Shown: positions 22,786 through 31,328 of the stretch, piece after piece
How positions within the stretch are numbered: position 1 is the first letter of the stretch
Layout of the letters: each line of letters begins with the position of its first letter
Assembly (NCBI GenBank): GCA_902795965.1
Contig: CADBNI010000044.1
Coordinates: 1-32,332, forward strand
Length of the DNA: 32,332 nucleotides
Direction: 5' to 3'
DNA from: an uncultured bacterium
GTDB lineage: Bacteria; Cyanobacteriota; Vampirovibrionia; Gastranaerophilales; Gastranaerophilaceae
Notes under the pieces: generated by a model
What the model was told of the DNA's origin: nothing
What the model saw: the letters and a program-made list of their open reading frames with translations, nothing else
Database searches by the model: none
Translations under genes and position numbers: made by a program

Positions 22786-22807
22786 ATTTTTTTTATCGTA
22801 TTAAAAT
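22779..22807 (+). promoter_or_regulatory. Candidate promoter of the ATP synthase operon
   Basis: TTGCCA (22779-22784), 17 bases, TAAAAT (22802-22807), then aaggagaggg and the ATG at 22827. The -35 overlaps that of the divergent birA promoter by five bases within a near-palindrome, aaaatttgccaaatttt. Confidence 0.6.
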
Positions 22808-22826
22808 AAGTTACAAGGAGAGGGAC

Positions 22827-23516
22827 ATGGAACATTGGGTTTATACATTTTATATAAACGGACATGCCGTATCGGTAAATCTTGATACGATATTTACAAT
22901 GTGGTTTGCCATGGGTGTTGTTATAGCATTTGCAATTTTAGCAACCCGTAATCTTTCCTTAATCCCGAATAAAATTCAGGCACTCGGAGAAAGTATCATG
23001 AAATTCTTCTACGGCACGCTTGATACAATGATTGAAGGTAAAAACAGAGAACACGTTCCTCTTGTTGCCTCTTTGTTTTTATTTATTTTAACTGCAAACC
23101 TTATGGGGCAGCTGCCGTTGAGAATTATTCACCTTAAACAGGGCGAAATTGCATCTCCGACAAATGATATAAATTTGACGGCGGCTATGGCGGTAATTGT
23201 GCTTTTGTACTATGTATTTATGGGAATAAAAGCAAAAGGAGCAAAGTTTTTTATTCATGATTTCAGTTTTACGGGTATAGTAATGGCACTTGTGGAGGTT
23301 TTGGAAATGTTTACAAGACCTTTAAGCCTTGCAATCCGACTTTTCGCAAATATATTTGCGGGAGAAATTTTAGTTTCTATAGCACTGGGTTCAATGGCAT
23401 ATTTTCTGCCGCTTCCCATAATGCTTTTTGAAATTTTGGTTGCATTTATTCAGGCAACCGTATTTATGATGCTTACGATAGCGTATATCGGTTCGGCAGT
23501 AAAAGAAGAACATTAA
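22827..23516 (+). CDS. atpB: ATP synthase F0 subunit a
   Basis: 229 residues from the ATG at 22827, chosen because the strong ribosome-binding sequence aaggagaggg lies directly upstream. The protein has five or six membrane helices; the essential arginine is Arg171 in PLSLAIRLFANIFAGE, and the final helix contains IQATVFMMLTIAYIGSAV. It forms the ion half-channels against the c ring. atpI, which often precedes it, is absent; the divergent neighbour is birA. Confidence 0.96.
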   Translation: MEHWVYTFYINGHAVSVNLDTIFTMWFAMGVVIAFAILATRNLSLIPNKIQALGESIMKFFYGTLDTMIEGKNREHVPLVASLFLFILTANLMGQLPLRIIHLKQGEIASPTNDINLTAAMAVIVLLYYVFMGIKAKGAKFFIHDFSFTGIVMALVEVLEMFTRPLSLAIRLFANIFAGEILVSIALGSMAYFLPLPIMLFEILVAFIQATVFMMLTIAYIGSAVKEEH

Positions 23517-23533
23517 AATATAAGGAGAAAAAA

Positions 23534-23770
23534 ATGGACACAACAACAATTTCACAAATGGCACACTTGGGTGCTGGTATTGCAATCGGTTTTGGTGCGG
23601 TTGGCGCAGGATTGGGTATCGGATTTGCGACAAAAGGGCTTATGGACGCGGTTTCAAGACAACCCGAAGTTGCGGGTAAAGCATTCGGTTTCTTCCTTTT
23701 GGGTGCCGCATTGTCTGAAGCATGCGCACTTTATGCATTCGTAATCGCATTTATGTTGTTGGGAAAATAA
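23534..23770 (+). CDS. atpE: ATP synthase F0 subunit c
   Basis: 78 residues forming a hairpin of two membrane helices joined by the polar loop SRQPE (Arg42-Gln43-Pro44). The ion-binding carboxylate is Glu62 in ALSEACALYAF. At positions matching the Na+ ligands of the Ilyobacter c ring (Gln32, Ser66, Tyr70) this protein has Ile29, Ala63 and Tyr67, so two side-chain ligands are missing and proton coupling is more likely. Ribosome-binding sequence: aaggagaa. Confidence 0.96.
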   Translation: MDTTTISQMAHLGAGIAIGFGAVGAGLGIGFATKGLMDAVSRQPEVAGKAFGFFLLGAALSEACALYAFVIAFMLLGK

Positions 23771-23771
23771 G

Positions 23772-24206
23772 ATGGAATTCAATGCTACGTTTTTAATATC
23801 GGCAATAAGTTTTGTTTTATTCACATTAATAATGAATAAAATATTCTACAAACCGCTCGAAAAAACCATGAACGAAAGACAAAATTTTATTGATAAAACT
23901 TTGTCGGAAGCCAAGTTTTCGAGCGATAAGGCTGATGCAATTTTAAAAGACAGAGATGAAAAACTTGCGCAGTCTGTTGTTCAAGCAAAGAAAACAGTTT
24001 CCGATAAAACAAACGAAGCAAATGAAGAAGGTAAAAATATTATCAATAATGCAAAACAACAAACTGCAGAGCAAACCGCACTTGCAAAAGAAAATTTGTA
24101 TAATGAATCAAAGAAATTGGAAGAAGATTTAGCACCCGAAGTTGAGCGTATAGCTCGACTAATAACATCAAAAGTGCTGAAAGAAAACTTGGAGAGTGTA
24201 TCATGA
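23772..24206 (+). CDS. atpG: ATP synthase F0 subunit b' (short b-type subunit)
   Basis: 144 residues: one N-terminal membrane helix (FLISAISFVLFTLIMNKIFY), then a long charged coiled coil rich in Lys, Glu and Ala. KPLEKTMNERQNFID is the typical start of a b-type stalk. It pairs with the second b-type subunit encoded next. Starts one base after atpE and overlaps the next gene by four bases. Named atpG in the cyanobacterial convention. Confidence 0.9.
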   Translation: MEFNATFLISAISFVLFTLIMNKIFYKPLEKTMNERQNFIDKTLSEAKFSSDKADAILKDRDEKLAQSVVQAKKTVSDKTNEANEEGKNIINNAKQQTAEQTALAKENLYNESKKLEEDLAPEVERIARLITSKVLKENLESVS

Positions 24207-24685
24207 GTTTTTGGAGTGCCGTTGTCGAAACAAATACATTCAATTTTGTCATACTTCTTTTGATTTTTGCGATTTTATACAAAAAGCTGAATGTGTCGGA
24301 TATGCTTGAAAAAATGAAAAAAAGCATAATTACCGCTATCGAAATTGCAAAAGCTGAAAAGTCTGATGCGGAAAATAAATTAAATGATGCTCAAAAAACG
24401 GTTAAAAATTTGGACAATGAGCTTAAAGAACGGGCAAAAGATGCGGAATTAAAAGCAAACGCAATTTCCGAGAAAATAATTTCTGATTGTAACGACAAAG
24501 TTAAATCCTTACAAGAAAATGCTCAAGGCATCATTTTTGCGGAAGAAAAAACAATCAGTGCAAAAGCTCAAAACGACACGCTAAAATCTGCAACAGAACT
24601 CGCAAAACGTAATATTATCGAACGTTTGTCAAATGACAGAGGATTGCATGACAGACTTATTGAAGAAAGTATTGGTGAATTATGA
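24203..24685 (+). CDS. atpF: ATP synthase F0 subunit b
   Basis: 160 residues with an N-terminal membrane helix (TNTFNFVILLLIFAILYKKL) and a long alpha-helical stalk (KKSIITAIEIAKAEKSDAENKLNDAQK...). It makes the peripheral stalk as a heterodimer with b'. It overlaps both neighbours by four bases (ATGA), giving tight translational coupling. Confidence 0.92.
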   Translation: MSFWSAVVETNTFNFVILLLIFAILYKKLNVSDMLEKMKKSIITAIEIAKAEKSDAENKLNDAQKTVKNLDNELKERAKDAELKANAISEKIISDCNDKVKSLQENAQGIIFAEEKTISAKAQNDTLKSATELAKRNIIERLSNDRGLHDRLIEESIGEL

Positions 24686-25197
24686 TAACGACATCTTCAA
24701 AGACATACGCAAATTCACTTATTGAAACAGGATTGGACAACCGATTAATTTCCGATTCACTTAGTGCTATTATGGAAATTATTGATAAATCCGAGGATTT
24801 TTCTCAGGTTATACTCAATCCTGCAATTCCTTCTTCAACAAAGTTTGAGATTATTGACGAAATTTTTCAAAATAAAATTGATGAAAAAATAATTAACTTT
24901 TTAAAAATTATTGTTGAAAAAAACAGATTTTCACAATTCAAAGAAATTGTATCCGCGTATTTTGAAAAATCTGATGAAATTAATAACATAAAAAGGGTGG
25001 AAATTATTTCTGCCGTTGAACTCTCTGAAAATCAGAAATCAAAAATTACGGAAAAACTTCAGTCAAAATTACAGAAAACAGTTATTCCGAATTGGGTTTT
25101 GAACGAAGAAATTATAGGCGGTTTGGTCGTTAAATATGATGATGAAGTAATAGACAACAGCCTGAAAAACAAGTTGGAAAAAATCAGTAAAATATAG
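24682..25197 (+). CDS. atpH: ATP synthase F1 subunit delta
   Basis: 171 residues. The N-terminal helical domain has TYANSLIETG, a common opening in the family; the central part has VILNPAIPSSTKFEIIDEIF and NFLKIIVEKNRFSQFKEIVSAY; the C-terminal end EEIIGGLVVKYDDEVIDNSLKNKLEKI is the conserved delta signature. It joins the b/b' stalk to the top of F1. Located between b and alpha as in cyanobacteria, where it is named atpD. Confidence 0.93.
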   Translation: MITTSSKTYANSLIETGLDNRLISDSLSAIMEIIDKSEDFSQVILNPAIPSSTKFEIIDEIFQNKIDEKIINFLKIIVEKNRFSQFKEIVSAYFEKSDEINNIKRVEIISAVELSENQKSKITEKLQSKLQKTVIPNWVLNEEIIGGLVVKYDDEVIDNSLKNKLEKISKI

Positions 25198-25206
25198 GGG
25201 AAAATT

Positions 25207-26718
25207 ATGGCTTTAATGAAACCTGACGAAATAAGTTCAATAATTAAAAACAAAATTGAAAATTACGAAATTCAATCCGAAATTTCAAATACCGGTACGG
25301 TAATTTCCGTCGGTGACGGTATTGCAACGCTTTACGGACTGAGAAACGTTATGTCAAACGAGCTTGTAGTATTTGATGACGGAAACGATACACTCGGGAT
25401 TACAATGAACCTTGAAGAAGACAGCGTAGGCGTTGTAATTTTGGGCGAATATACAAAAATTAAAGAAGGTATGACCGTCAAAACGACGGGAAGAATTGCA
25501 TCAGTTCCCGTAGGCGAAGGACTTATAGGAAGGATTGTAGATCCGACAGGAAAACCTATTGACGGCAAGGGTGAAATTAACTACGACAAAACAAGACCTA
25601 TTGAAAGAGTTGCACCCGGGATTGTCACAAGAAAATCCGTTCATCAGCCTTTGCAAACGGGCTTAACCGCTATTGATGCTTTGACCCCTATAGGCAGAGG
25701 TCAGCGTGAACTTATTATCGGCGACAGACAAACGGGTAAAACCGCTATTGCAATAGATACAATCATCAACCAAAAAGGGCAAAACGTAATTTGCATCTAT
25801 GTTGCAATAGGGCAAAAAGCCTCAACGGTTGCACAAATTGCAAAAACCTTGCAGGAAAAAGGTGCCATGGACTATTCAATAATCGTTTCGGCTACCGCAA
25901 ACGAAGCTGCTCCGCTTCAATATATTGCTCCTTTTGCGGGTGTTGCAATCGGTGAAGAATTTATGGAACAGGGGAAAGATGTTCTTATAATTTATGACGA
26001 TCTTTCAAAACACGCTCAAGCATATCGTGCAATGAGTTTGCTTCTTAAAAGACCTTCGGGTCGTGAAGCATACCCGGGGGATGTTTTCTATCTGCACTCA
26101 AGATTGCTTGAAAGAGCTGTCAAATTGAATGACGAATTGGGCGGAGGAAGCATAACCGCACTACCGATTATTGAAACTCAAGCGGGTGACGTGTCGGCAT
26201 ATATTCCGACTAACGTAATTTCTATCACGGACGGACAAATTTTCCTTGAAAACAATCTGTTTAACTCAGGCGTCAGACCCGCAATCAACGCAGGTATTTC
26301 GGTATCTCGTGTGGGCGGTGCGGCACAAACTAAAGCAATTAAGCAGGTTGCGGGCAAATTAAGACTTGATTTGGCGCAATTCAGAGAACTTGAAGCGTTT
26401 GCTCAATTCGCCTCAGACTTGGATCAGGCAACAAAAAATCAACTTCTCAGAGGTGAAAAATTGACCGAAGTCTTGAAACAACCGCAATATTCTCCGTTGA
26501 GTGTTGCCGAACAGGTTTCAATCCTTTTTGCGGCAAACGAAGGAATTTTAGACGATATTGCAAATGCGGACATGCCGAGATTTAAGAAAGAATGGTTTGC
26601 GCATCTTGCAGGTAATCTCAAATCCCTTTCCGACAATCTTAACGACGGAAGTGCATTGTCTGATGAGGATAAAATCGAATTAAAAACTGAACTTGAAAAA
26701 TTCAAAAAGACATTTTAG
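25207..26718 (+). CDS. atpA: ATP synthase F1 subunit alpha
   Basis: 503 residues, the normal length. The Walker A motif GDRQTGKT is at 172-179; [32 protein letters not shown] (Walker B region), [22 protein letters not shown] and the arginine-finger segment [17 protein letters not shown] are all intact. It is a non-catalytic nucleotide-binding subunit of F1. The ribosome-binding sequence taggggaaaa precedes the ATG. Confidence 0.97.
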   Translation: MALMKPDEISSIIKNKIENYEIQSEISNTGTVISVGDGIATLYGLRNVMSNELVVFDDGNDTLGITMNLEEDSVGVVILGEYTKIKEGMTVKTTGRIASVPVGEGLIGRIVDPTGKPIDGKGEINYDKTRPIERVAPGIVTRKSVHQPLQTGLTAIDALTPIGRGQRELIIGDRQTGKTAIAIDTIINQKGQNVICIYVAIGQKASTVAQIAKTLQEKGAMDYSIIVSATANEAAPLQYIAPFAGVAIGEEFMEQGKDVLIIYDDLSKHAQAYRAMSLLLKRPSGREAYPGDVFYLHSRLLERAVKLNDELGGGSITALPIIETQAGDVSAYIPTNVISITDGQIFLENNLFNSGVRPAINAGISVSRVGGAAQTKAIKQVAGKLRLDLAQFRELEAFAQFASDLDQATKNQLLRGEKLTEVLKQPQYSPLSVAEQVSILFAANEGILDDIANADMPRFKKEWFAHLAGNLKSLSDNLNDGSALSDEDKIELKTELEKFKKTF

Positions 26719-26721
26719 AAT

Positions 26722-27654
26722 ATGGCAAATTTAAAAGACATTAAAAACAGAATAAACAGTATCAAAAGTACGCAGAAGATTACTCGTGCAATGAAGATGG
26801 TCGCGGCTGCAAAAGTCAAAAAAGCCGAAAATACGGTAAAAGCATCACGTCCGTTTACGAAAGAGTTGACGGAAATGTTCAAAAAACTGTTAAATTCGGT
26901 CGGAACATACAACGCTCAGACATTAAAAATTAAGTCGGCAATAGACAATTATCCCGAACTTTTGCAGGTAAGAGAAATCAAAACGGTTGGTCTGCTTGTT
27001 TTGACTTCGAACAAAGGACTTGCGGGAGCTTATAATGCAAACGTTATAAGAAAAACGCTGCAAACCGTTGAAGAATATGAAAAGCAAGGAATTAAGACAC
27101 TATTGTTTATTGTTGGACAAAAAGGTATTTCAACATTAAAGCGCAAATGCAAAAACAAAAATTGCGAAATAGTAAAAACTTATCTTGGTGTAGCAAATGA
27201 CCCGTCAGGCGAGGGCGCGCAAATTGTTATTGAAGATATAGCAGAATACTTCGTTTCGCACAAAATTGATAAAATAGAAGTTATTACAACACGTTTTAAA
27301 AATATGATGAGCTATTTTGTTGAAAGCTGGGTTATTTTACCTTTAAAAGATTTGAGTACCGATTATGAAAAACTTCATGACAATGTGCTTGAACCTCTAA
27401 TGGAATTTACTCCGGATATGCACCATATTTTGCAAAAAGTTGTTCCTATGTATATGACAAATATTTTGTATCAATCACTTTTAGAAGCTCAGGCAAGTGA
27501 ACTTGCAAGCAGAATGACCGCAATGTCTGCAGCCTCAAACAATGCTGAAAAAATGCTTCATGAATTGTCCATTCAGTACAACAAAACTCGTCAATTCGCT
27601 ATTACGCAGGAAATTATCGAAGTTGTTTCGGGTGCAAATTCATTAAATAATTAA
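26722..27654 (+). CDS. atpC: ATP synthase F1 subunit gamma
   Basis: 310 residues. The N-terminal coiled coil is MANLKDIKNRINSIKSTQKITRAMKMVAAAKV; the Rossmann-like part has TSNKGLAGAYNANV and FIVGQKG; the C-terminal helix is ASELASRMTAMSAASNNAEKMLHELSIQYNKTRQFAITQEIIEVVSGA. It is the rotor axle. Between VILPL and FTPDMHHILQ there is only a short linker, so the ~35-residue regulatory insertion of photosynthetic cyanobacteria and chloroplasts is absent. It is the last gene of the cluster; beta and epsilon are not here. Named atpC by cyanobacterial usage (atpG in E. coli). Confidence 0.94.
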   Translation: MANLKDIKNRINSIKSTQKITRAMKMVAAAKVKKAENTVKASRPFTKELTEMFKKLLNSVGTYNAQTLKIKSAIDNYPELLQVREIKTVGLLVLTSNKGLAGAYNANVIRKTLQTVEEYEKQGIKTLLFIVGQKGISTLKRKCKNKNCEIVKTYLGVANDPSGEGAQIVIEDIAEYFVSHKIDKIEVITTRFKNMMSYFVESWVILPLKDLSTDYEKLHDNVLEPLMEFTPDMHHILQKVVPMYMTNILYQSLLEAQASELASRMTAMSAASNNAEKMLHELSIQYNKTRQFAITQEIIEVVSGANSLNN

Positions 27655-27748
27655 TTGTAAACAAATGTTAATCACAATAAATTTTCAGGCAATTATCTAA
27701 AATTTATATACTTTATATATAAGAGAGTATAAATTTAAGGATATTGTC

Positions 27749-29080
27749 ATGAATTTATCATTTTATCATTATCTGAAAGGACCGCGAACATTTTGGGGTT
27801 GTGGTATGACAGAATGGGACATGCACAGACTGCGCTATATGCAGCCGTTTCCGCCAATTCGTTTTGGTTGTGGTTTTGCGGGGCCGATGATTGAAATGAT
27901 GAAAATGAATATGTTCATGAATGTTCTTGATCGGGGCATGAATGCTTTAACGAGCCTTATCAGAGGCGAACGACCAACTCAGTATACCCAACAATCAAAT
28001 TATTCATCATTCTACCCGTATGTCAATTTTTCAAATTATGACGGCAGAGGAGGATATACACAGAATTGGCAAGATATACCTCAATATCAGCCTCCTTCAA
28101 CACCTCAAAATACAACAGCAAATCTTGAGGACAGACTTTCTCAAGCACAACAGACACAGGAAGCCGCAAATGAGGTTTCTCAAAAAGCAGCACCCGAAGC
28201 TGCACAGGAAACTCTACATAATGACGGAGCAGTACCTCCAACAAATGAAGCACCTCCCAAAGTTCCGCCAACAGGAAGCCGCAAAGTCAAAGTTCCTGAA
28301 GGCTGGGTAAAATGCAACGTTGACGGATTTTGGAAACCGCATTTTAAAGATGCTAAAAGTGCTACCGCACAACAAGTTTATGATGCAATCGTAAAAGATA
28401 TCGGCAAAAACGGAAAATATGAATTACCAAAAGATTTATTGCAGCAGATTATTAATGCAAATCCTTCCTGCTTTGACGGAAAAAATAAGATAAAAAACAC
28501 CTTTGACCTCAAAAAACTGGATTTGCCTCCGTATAAATTGTTTGAAAAGAAAGCTGATGCTTCTAAAAAATCTTTAGCGGCTGACAATCCCAAAACAAAA
28601 ATTGCAGCAATAAAAGAACGAAATACGAATGAGTATGACGTCAAAGAACGTCTTGAATACACTCCGAAAAACTACATTGAGCAAAGCGTACAGCATCCGA
28701 AAACTAAAACATCAAATATAATCGACTCTGATGCTTATCTTTACATAAACGGTAAAAAATATGAAATTCACAGCGGTACAAATACCTGCGATTATTACTC
28801 ATTGACATCAAGGAGTAATTGGCCGGGTAATAATTACAAACTGATTAATCCCAATACGGGACATTTCGATTCAAATAACGAATGGGAGTTTTACCTAAAA
28901 GACGAAAAAGGAGATGAATCTCTCAAAATGCGTTCGGAAGCACACGGCGGCAAAAAATATTTTGTCTTAATCTGTGGAAACAACAGGTTCTCAATGGATG
29001 ATGTAATGGCAGGAAATGTACCGCCTGACATGATTAATGATAATCAAAACAATCCTTTTGCACTCTACAACAAGAAATAA
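27749..29080 (+). CDS. Unknown protein with Gln/Pro-rich linker and possible LysM-like domain, 443 aa
   Basis: Not recognised as a named family. The N-terminus is rich in Met, Phe, Gly and Cys (FWGCGMTEWDMHRLRYMQPFPPIRFGCGFAG) and then has an amphipathic helix. Residues about 85-180 are a disordered, Gln/Pro/Ala-rich linker. From about 180 a folded part begins, EGWVKCNVDGFWKPHFKDAKSATAQQVYDAIVKDI, followed by LLQQIINANPSCFDGKNKI...LPPY, which recalls the NP...N.I...LP pattern of LysM/FimV-type domains. The C-terminal ~120 residues are polar and aromatic. No clear signal peptide is seen. An aaggat precedes the ATG. It converges on the 690-residue gene with a shared terminator. Confidence 0.75.
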   Translation: MNLSFYHYLKGPRTFWGCGMTEWDMHRLRYMQPFPPIRFGCGFAGPMIEMMKMNMFMNVLDRGMNALTSLIRGERPTQYTQQSNYSSFYPYVNFSNYDGRGGYTQNWQDIPQYQPPSTPQNTTANLEDRLSQAQQTQEAANEVSQKAAPEAAQETLHNDGAVPPTNEAPPKVPPTGSRKVKVPEGWVKCNVDGFWKPHFKDAKSATAQQVYDAIVKDIGKNGKYELPKDLLQQIINANPSCFDGKNKIKNTFDLKKLDLPPYKLFEKKADASKKSLAADNPKTKIAAIKERNTNEYDVKERLEYTPKNYIEQSVQHPKTKTSNIIDSDAYLYINGKKYEIHSGTNTCDYYSLTSRSNWPGNNYKLINPNTGHFDSNNEWEFYLKDEKGDESLKMRSEAHGGKKYFVLICGNNRFSMDDVMAGNVPPDMINDNQNNPFALYNKK

Positions 29081-29107
29081 AAAAATCCCTTTTCAGGGAT
29101 TTTTTTT
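29079..29107. terminator. Bidirectional terminator between convergent genes
   Basis: Stem atccct (29085-29090) with agggat (29095-29100), extended by A and T runs on either side, so it can terminate transcription from both directions. The stop codon of the minus-strand gene lies in its T run. Confidence 0.85.
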
Positions 29108-31178
29108 ATGAGTAAAGTTTGAATGTTCTTTCAACGTTTTTATCTATAGCAGCTTTAATTGACTCGTATTCCGTTTGAAGTGAATTATGTTCCGTATCAA
29201 TATTTTTCAATTCAAGATCGTAACGTTTATCTTTGTTTTCAATTTTATTCATTGCGGTTTTATATTCAGCTTCGGCTTTTGTAACCGCAACACTATCGGT
29301 TTGCTGGGTAATATCACTACAATTTGAGTAAATCAAATTGTTCCAGTTGTTATTTTCATCAACCTGTTCCATAGTGATAACACCGCTTTCAAAGGCAAAT
29401 TGTATCCATTCCGGACTTGCTGCAAGTCCGTCTTTCAAAACCTGATATCCGCTTTTTTCTATACGATTAAACAAATTTTCATACCATTGAGCTTTTGCCT
29501 CACCGTTTTCATTATGATTATAAATATCAATCCAGGTAGTTTTCGGTTCACCGTATGTATCCATTACGTTATCCAAAACTATGTTCAAAAATACCTGATA
29601 CATGTCGTCAGTAAAGTTTGGATAACCGTTTCCGACACCGTTATAAACATCATTGATAGCATCCAAATCTTTTATTGACGGCATACCGTTGTTGGGTGTA
29701 TAAGTATAATCCGAACCTGAGACACTTAATGTTCCGCATGATTTACCTTCACCAAACATAAATGCAGCAAGTGCATTACCTGCATCAATATAATCTTTAT
29801 AAGCCGTTTTTATTGTATCATTTGTGTTAGCCCAAATTGTTTTATCGGGATCCCAAACTTTATATATAGCTTTTTCAAGAGATTTGACAATAGTATTGGC
29901 GGTATTTTTCAAGTTTGCAAGTGAGTTGTCTTTTTTAACCTGAATTTCCCAATTTGTACCGGTTGTCCAACTAATCCAAGATGTATCTCCGTCTTCATCC
30001 GTAAATTCTGCACCTTGAGCTAATCCTGATTTTATAATATTACCGGAATCATCATGTACATTAATAGTAGTACCGTTAAGTCCGCTAAATCTTGTTATAC
30101 CTTTTGCATCAACAACATTACCCGTTGAAGAATCAAGTGTATATCCGGCAGCAGCATTATAAATTGATGTGGCATAAGCACCACCGTTAGTTTGAATTAA
30201 TTTCAACAAATAATCAAAGTATGCTTGAGTTTCATTAGCCTGTTCTTCTTCAGCTTCAGTCGGTCTGTTGCCTAAAGTATAGATATAATCAGATGCGTTT
30301 GCAGAGTTTATAATGGCTTTTAATTTATCAAAGATACCGCCAGATTGCGTAAAATCATTTCTGTCAGTTGAACTTGAGATAAGAGCTTTTAATTTTTCGG
30401 TTGAAAAATCATCTCCAAACTGGTCGTTTACCAATTTGTCCAACTCGTAATCCATTGCATCGGCAATCAAGCCGTAGTAAAGAGTTTTCTTATCAACATA
30501 ATCTGTCATTAATTTCGTATAATTATACATTGCTTCGGAATCTTGGGTAATATCATATCCGTTAGCATCAATAGAGCCTTTGCCGTTCACGGGTACGGTA
30601 GCATTTGGCAAATCGGCAGCTTTCAATGCTGTTTCATCTTTACCGTAAAAAATCTTTTTCAAATCATCTCTTGTAAATCCTGAAGATTGGATTGATAAAT
30701 TACCTTCTTCATCATAATAATTGTACAAAACAGGATCTCCCGATGCATTTGTATAAATAGCGTTTCCGTCAATAGACGAACCTGTTTTCAGATTGTCAAA
30801 ATACGTTGTAGTTTTTTTCAATCCGTAAGCGGCAAGAAATGTGTCTAACTCCCCGCCTGATTTATCATAATTTTGAGCATCAGTTTCGGAAATTAAAACA
30901 CTGCCTGATGAATTTACAAGGCAATATTGGTTGTTATAAGGATTGTAAGAAGTCAATGCGTTAAAGGTTAACTGCTTATAACTTGCATTATTATCCGCAT
31001 CATAGTTGGCGAACATCAACTGAGCCTGATTTAAAGCCGTAACATAGGCTTCGCTCACCTGAGAGCTTTCAGAGGCAAGGCGCATCTTGTTATTGTTGAT
31101 AATTTGGGCTCTAAGCTCGTTATCAGACATACGCGATGTTATTGATAATAATCTTGCTTGTCCTGCCGCCATTCCCAT
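29106..31178 (-). CDS. Large unknown protein with conserved helical ends, 690 aa (axial-protein-like architecture)
   Basis: The start is the ATG at 31178 (MGMAAGQARLLSITSRMSDN), preceded by aaaggga at good distance; an in-frame GTG at 31196 lies upstream of that site and is rejected. The first ~65 residues and the last ~70 (TKAEAEYKTAMNKIENKDKRYDLELKNID...VERTFKLYS) are predicted helices or coiled coils, while the long middle is Asp/Asn/Gly/Thr/Tyr-rich with beta character. Helical termini that could pair around a variable centre are the plan of flagellar axial proteins (hook, hook-associated, flagellin), but I see no specific motif of those families. From memory, proteins beginning MGMAAxQARLLxxTxR are abundant in Gastranaerophilales. 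No signal peptide. Function unknown. Confidence 0.8.
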   Translation of the reverse strand: MGMAAGQARLLSITSRMSDNELRAQIINNNKMRLASESSQVSEAYVTALNQAQLMFANYDADNNASYKQLTFNALTSYNPYNNQYCLVNSSGSVLISETDAQNYDKSGGELDTFLAAYGLKKTTTYFDNLKTGSSIDGNAIYTNASGDPVLYNYYDEEGNLSIQSSGFTRDDLKKIFYGKDETALKAADLPNATVPVNGKGSIDANGYDITQDSEAMYNYTKLMTDYVDKKTLYYGLIADAMDYELDKLVNDQFGDDFSTEKLKALISSSTDRNDFTQSGGIFDKLKAIINSANASDYIYTLGNRPTEAEEEQANETQAYFDYLLKLIQTNGGAYATSIYNAAAGYTLDSSTGNVVDAKGITRFSGLNGTTINVHDDSGNIIKSGLAQGAEFTDEDGDTSWISWTTGTNWEIQVKKDNSLANLKNTANTIVKSLEKAIYKVWDPDKTIWANTNDTIKTAYKDYIDAGNALAAFMFGEGKSCGTLSVSGSDYTYTPNNGMPSIKDLDAINDVYNGVGNGYPNFTDDMYQVFLNIVLDNVMDTYGEPKTTWIDIYNHNENGEAKAQWYENLFNRIEKSGYQVLKDGLAASPEWIQFAFESGVITMEQVDENNNWNNLIYSNCSDITQQTDSVAVTKAEAEYKTAMNKIENKDKRYDLELKNIDTEHNSLQTEYESIKAAIDKNVERTFKLYS

Positions 31179-31258
31179 GACGATATTCCCTTTCACTTAG
31201 TAACTTTCATTATGATATATCGGCTGATTTTTATATATTCTTTAATAATTTGAGTTAA

Positions 31259-31276
31259 ATGTTACAGAATGTTACA
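31259..31276 (+). promoter_or_regulatory. Direct repeat ATGTTACA spaced by one helical turn (possible operator)
   Basis: ATGTTACA occurs at 31259-31266 and 31269-31276, with starts exactly 10 bases apart, on the same DNA face. The repeats overlap the -35 box and spacer of the promoter proposed for the downstream gene and lie between two divergently transcribed genes. Confidence 0.4.
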
Positions 31277-31290
31277 TTTAAAAATATTAT
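31262..31290 (+). promoter_or_regulatory. Candidate promoter of the haemolysin-III family gene
   Basis: TTACAG (31262-31267), 17 bases, TATTAT (31285-31290), then a leader with aaaaaggag before the ATG at 31329. Confidence 0.45.
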
Positions 31291-31328
31291 TTTTTGTGTT
31301 ATTATATTTTTTCAAAAAGGAGTTTGTA

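Noticed and set aside
22779-22826. Longer atpB start at 22779
   Set aside because: It overlaps the -35 box; the ATG at 22827 follows aaggagaggg.
31179-31196. GTG start six codons upstream for the 690-residue protein
   Set aside because: The Shine-Dalgarno sequence aaaggga lies inside that extension and positions the ATG at 31178.
31269-31328. Longer start for the haemolysin-III-family protein
   Set aside because: The extension overlaps the proposed operator and promoter; aaaaaggag precedes the ATG at 31329.
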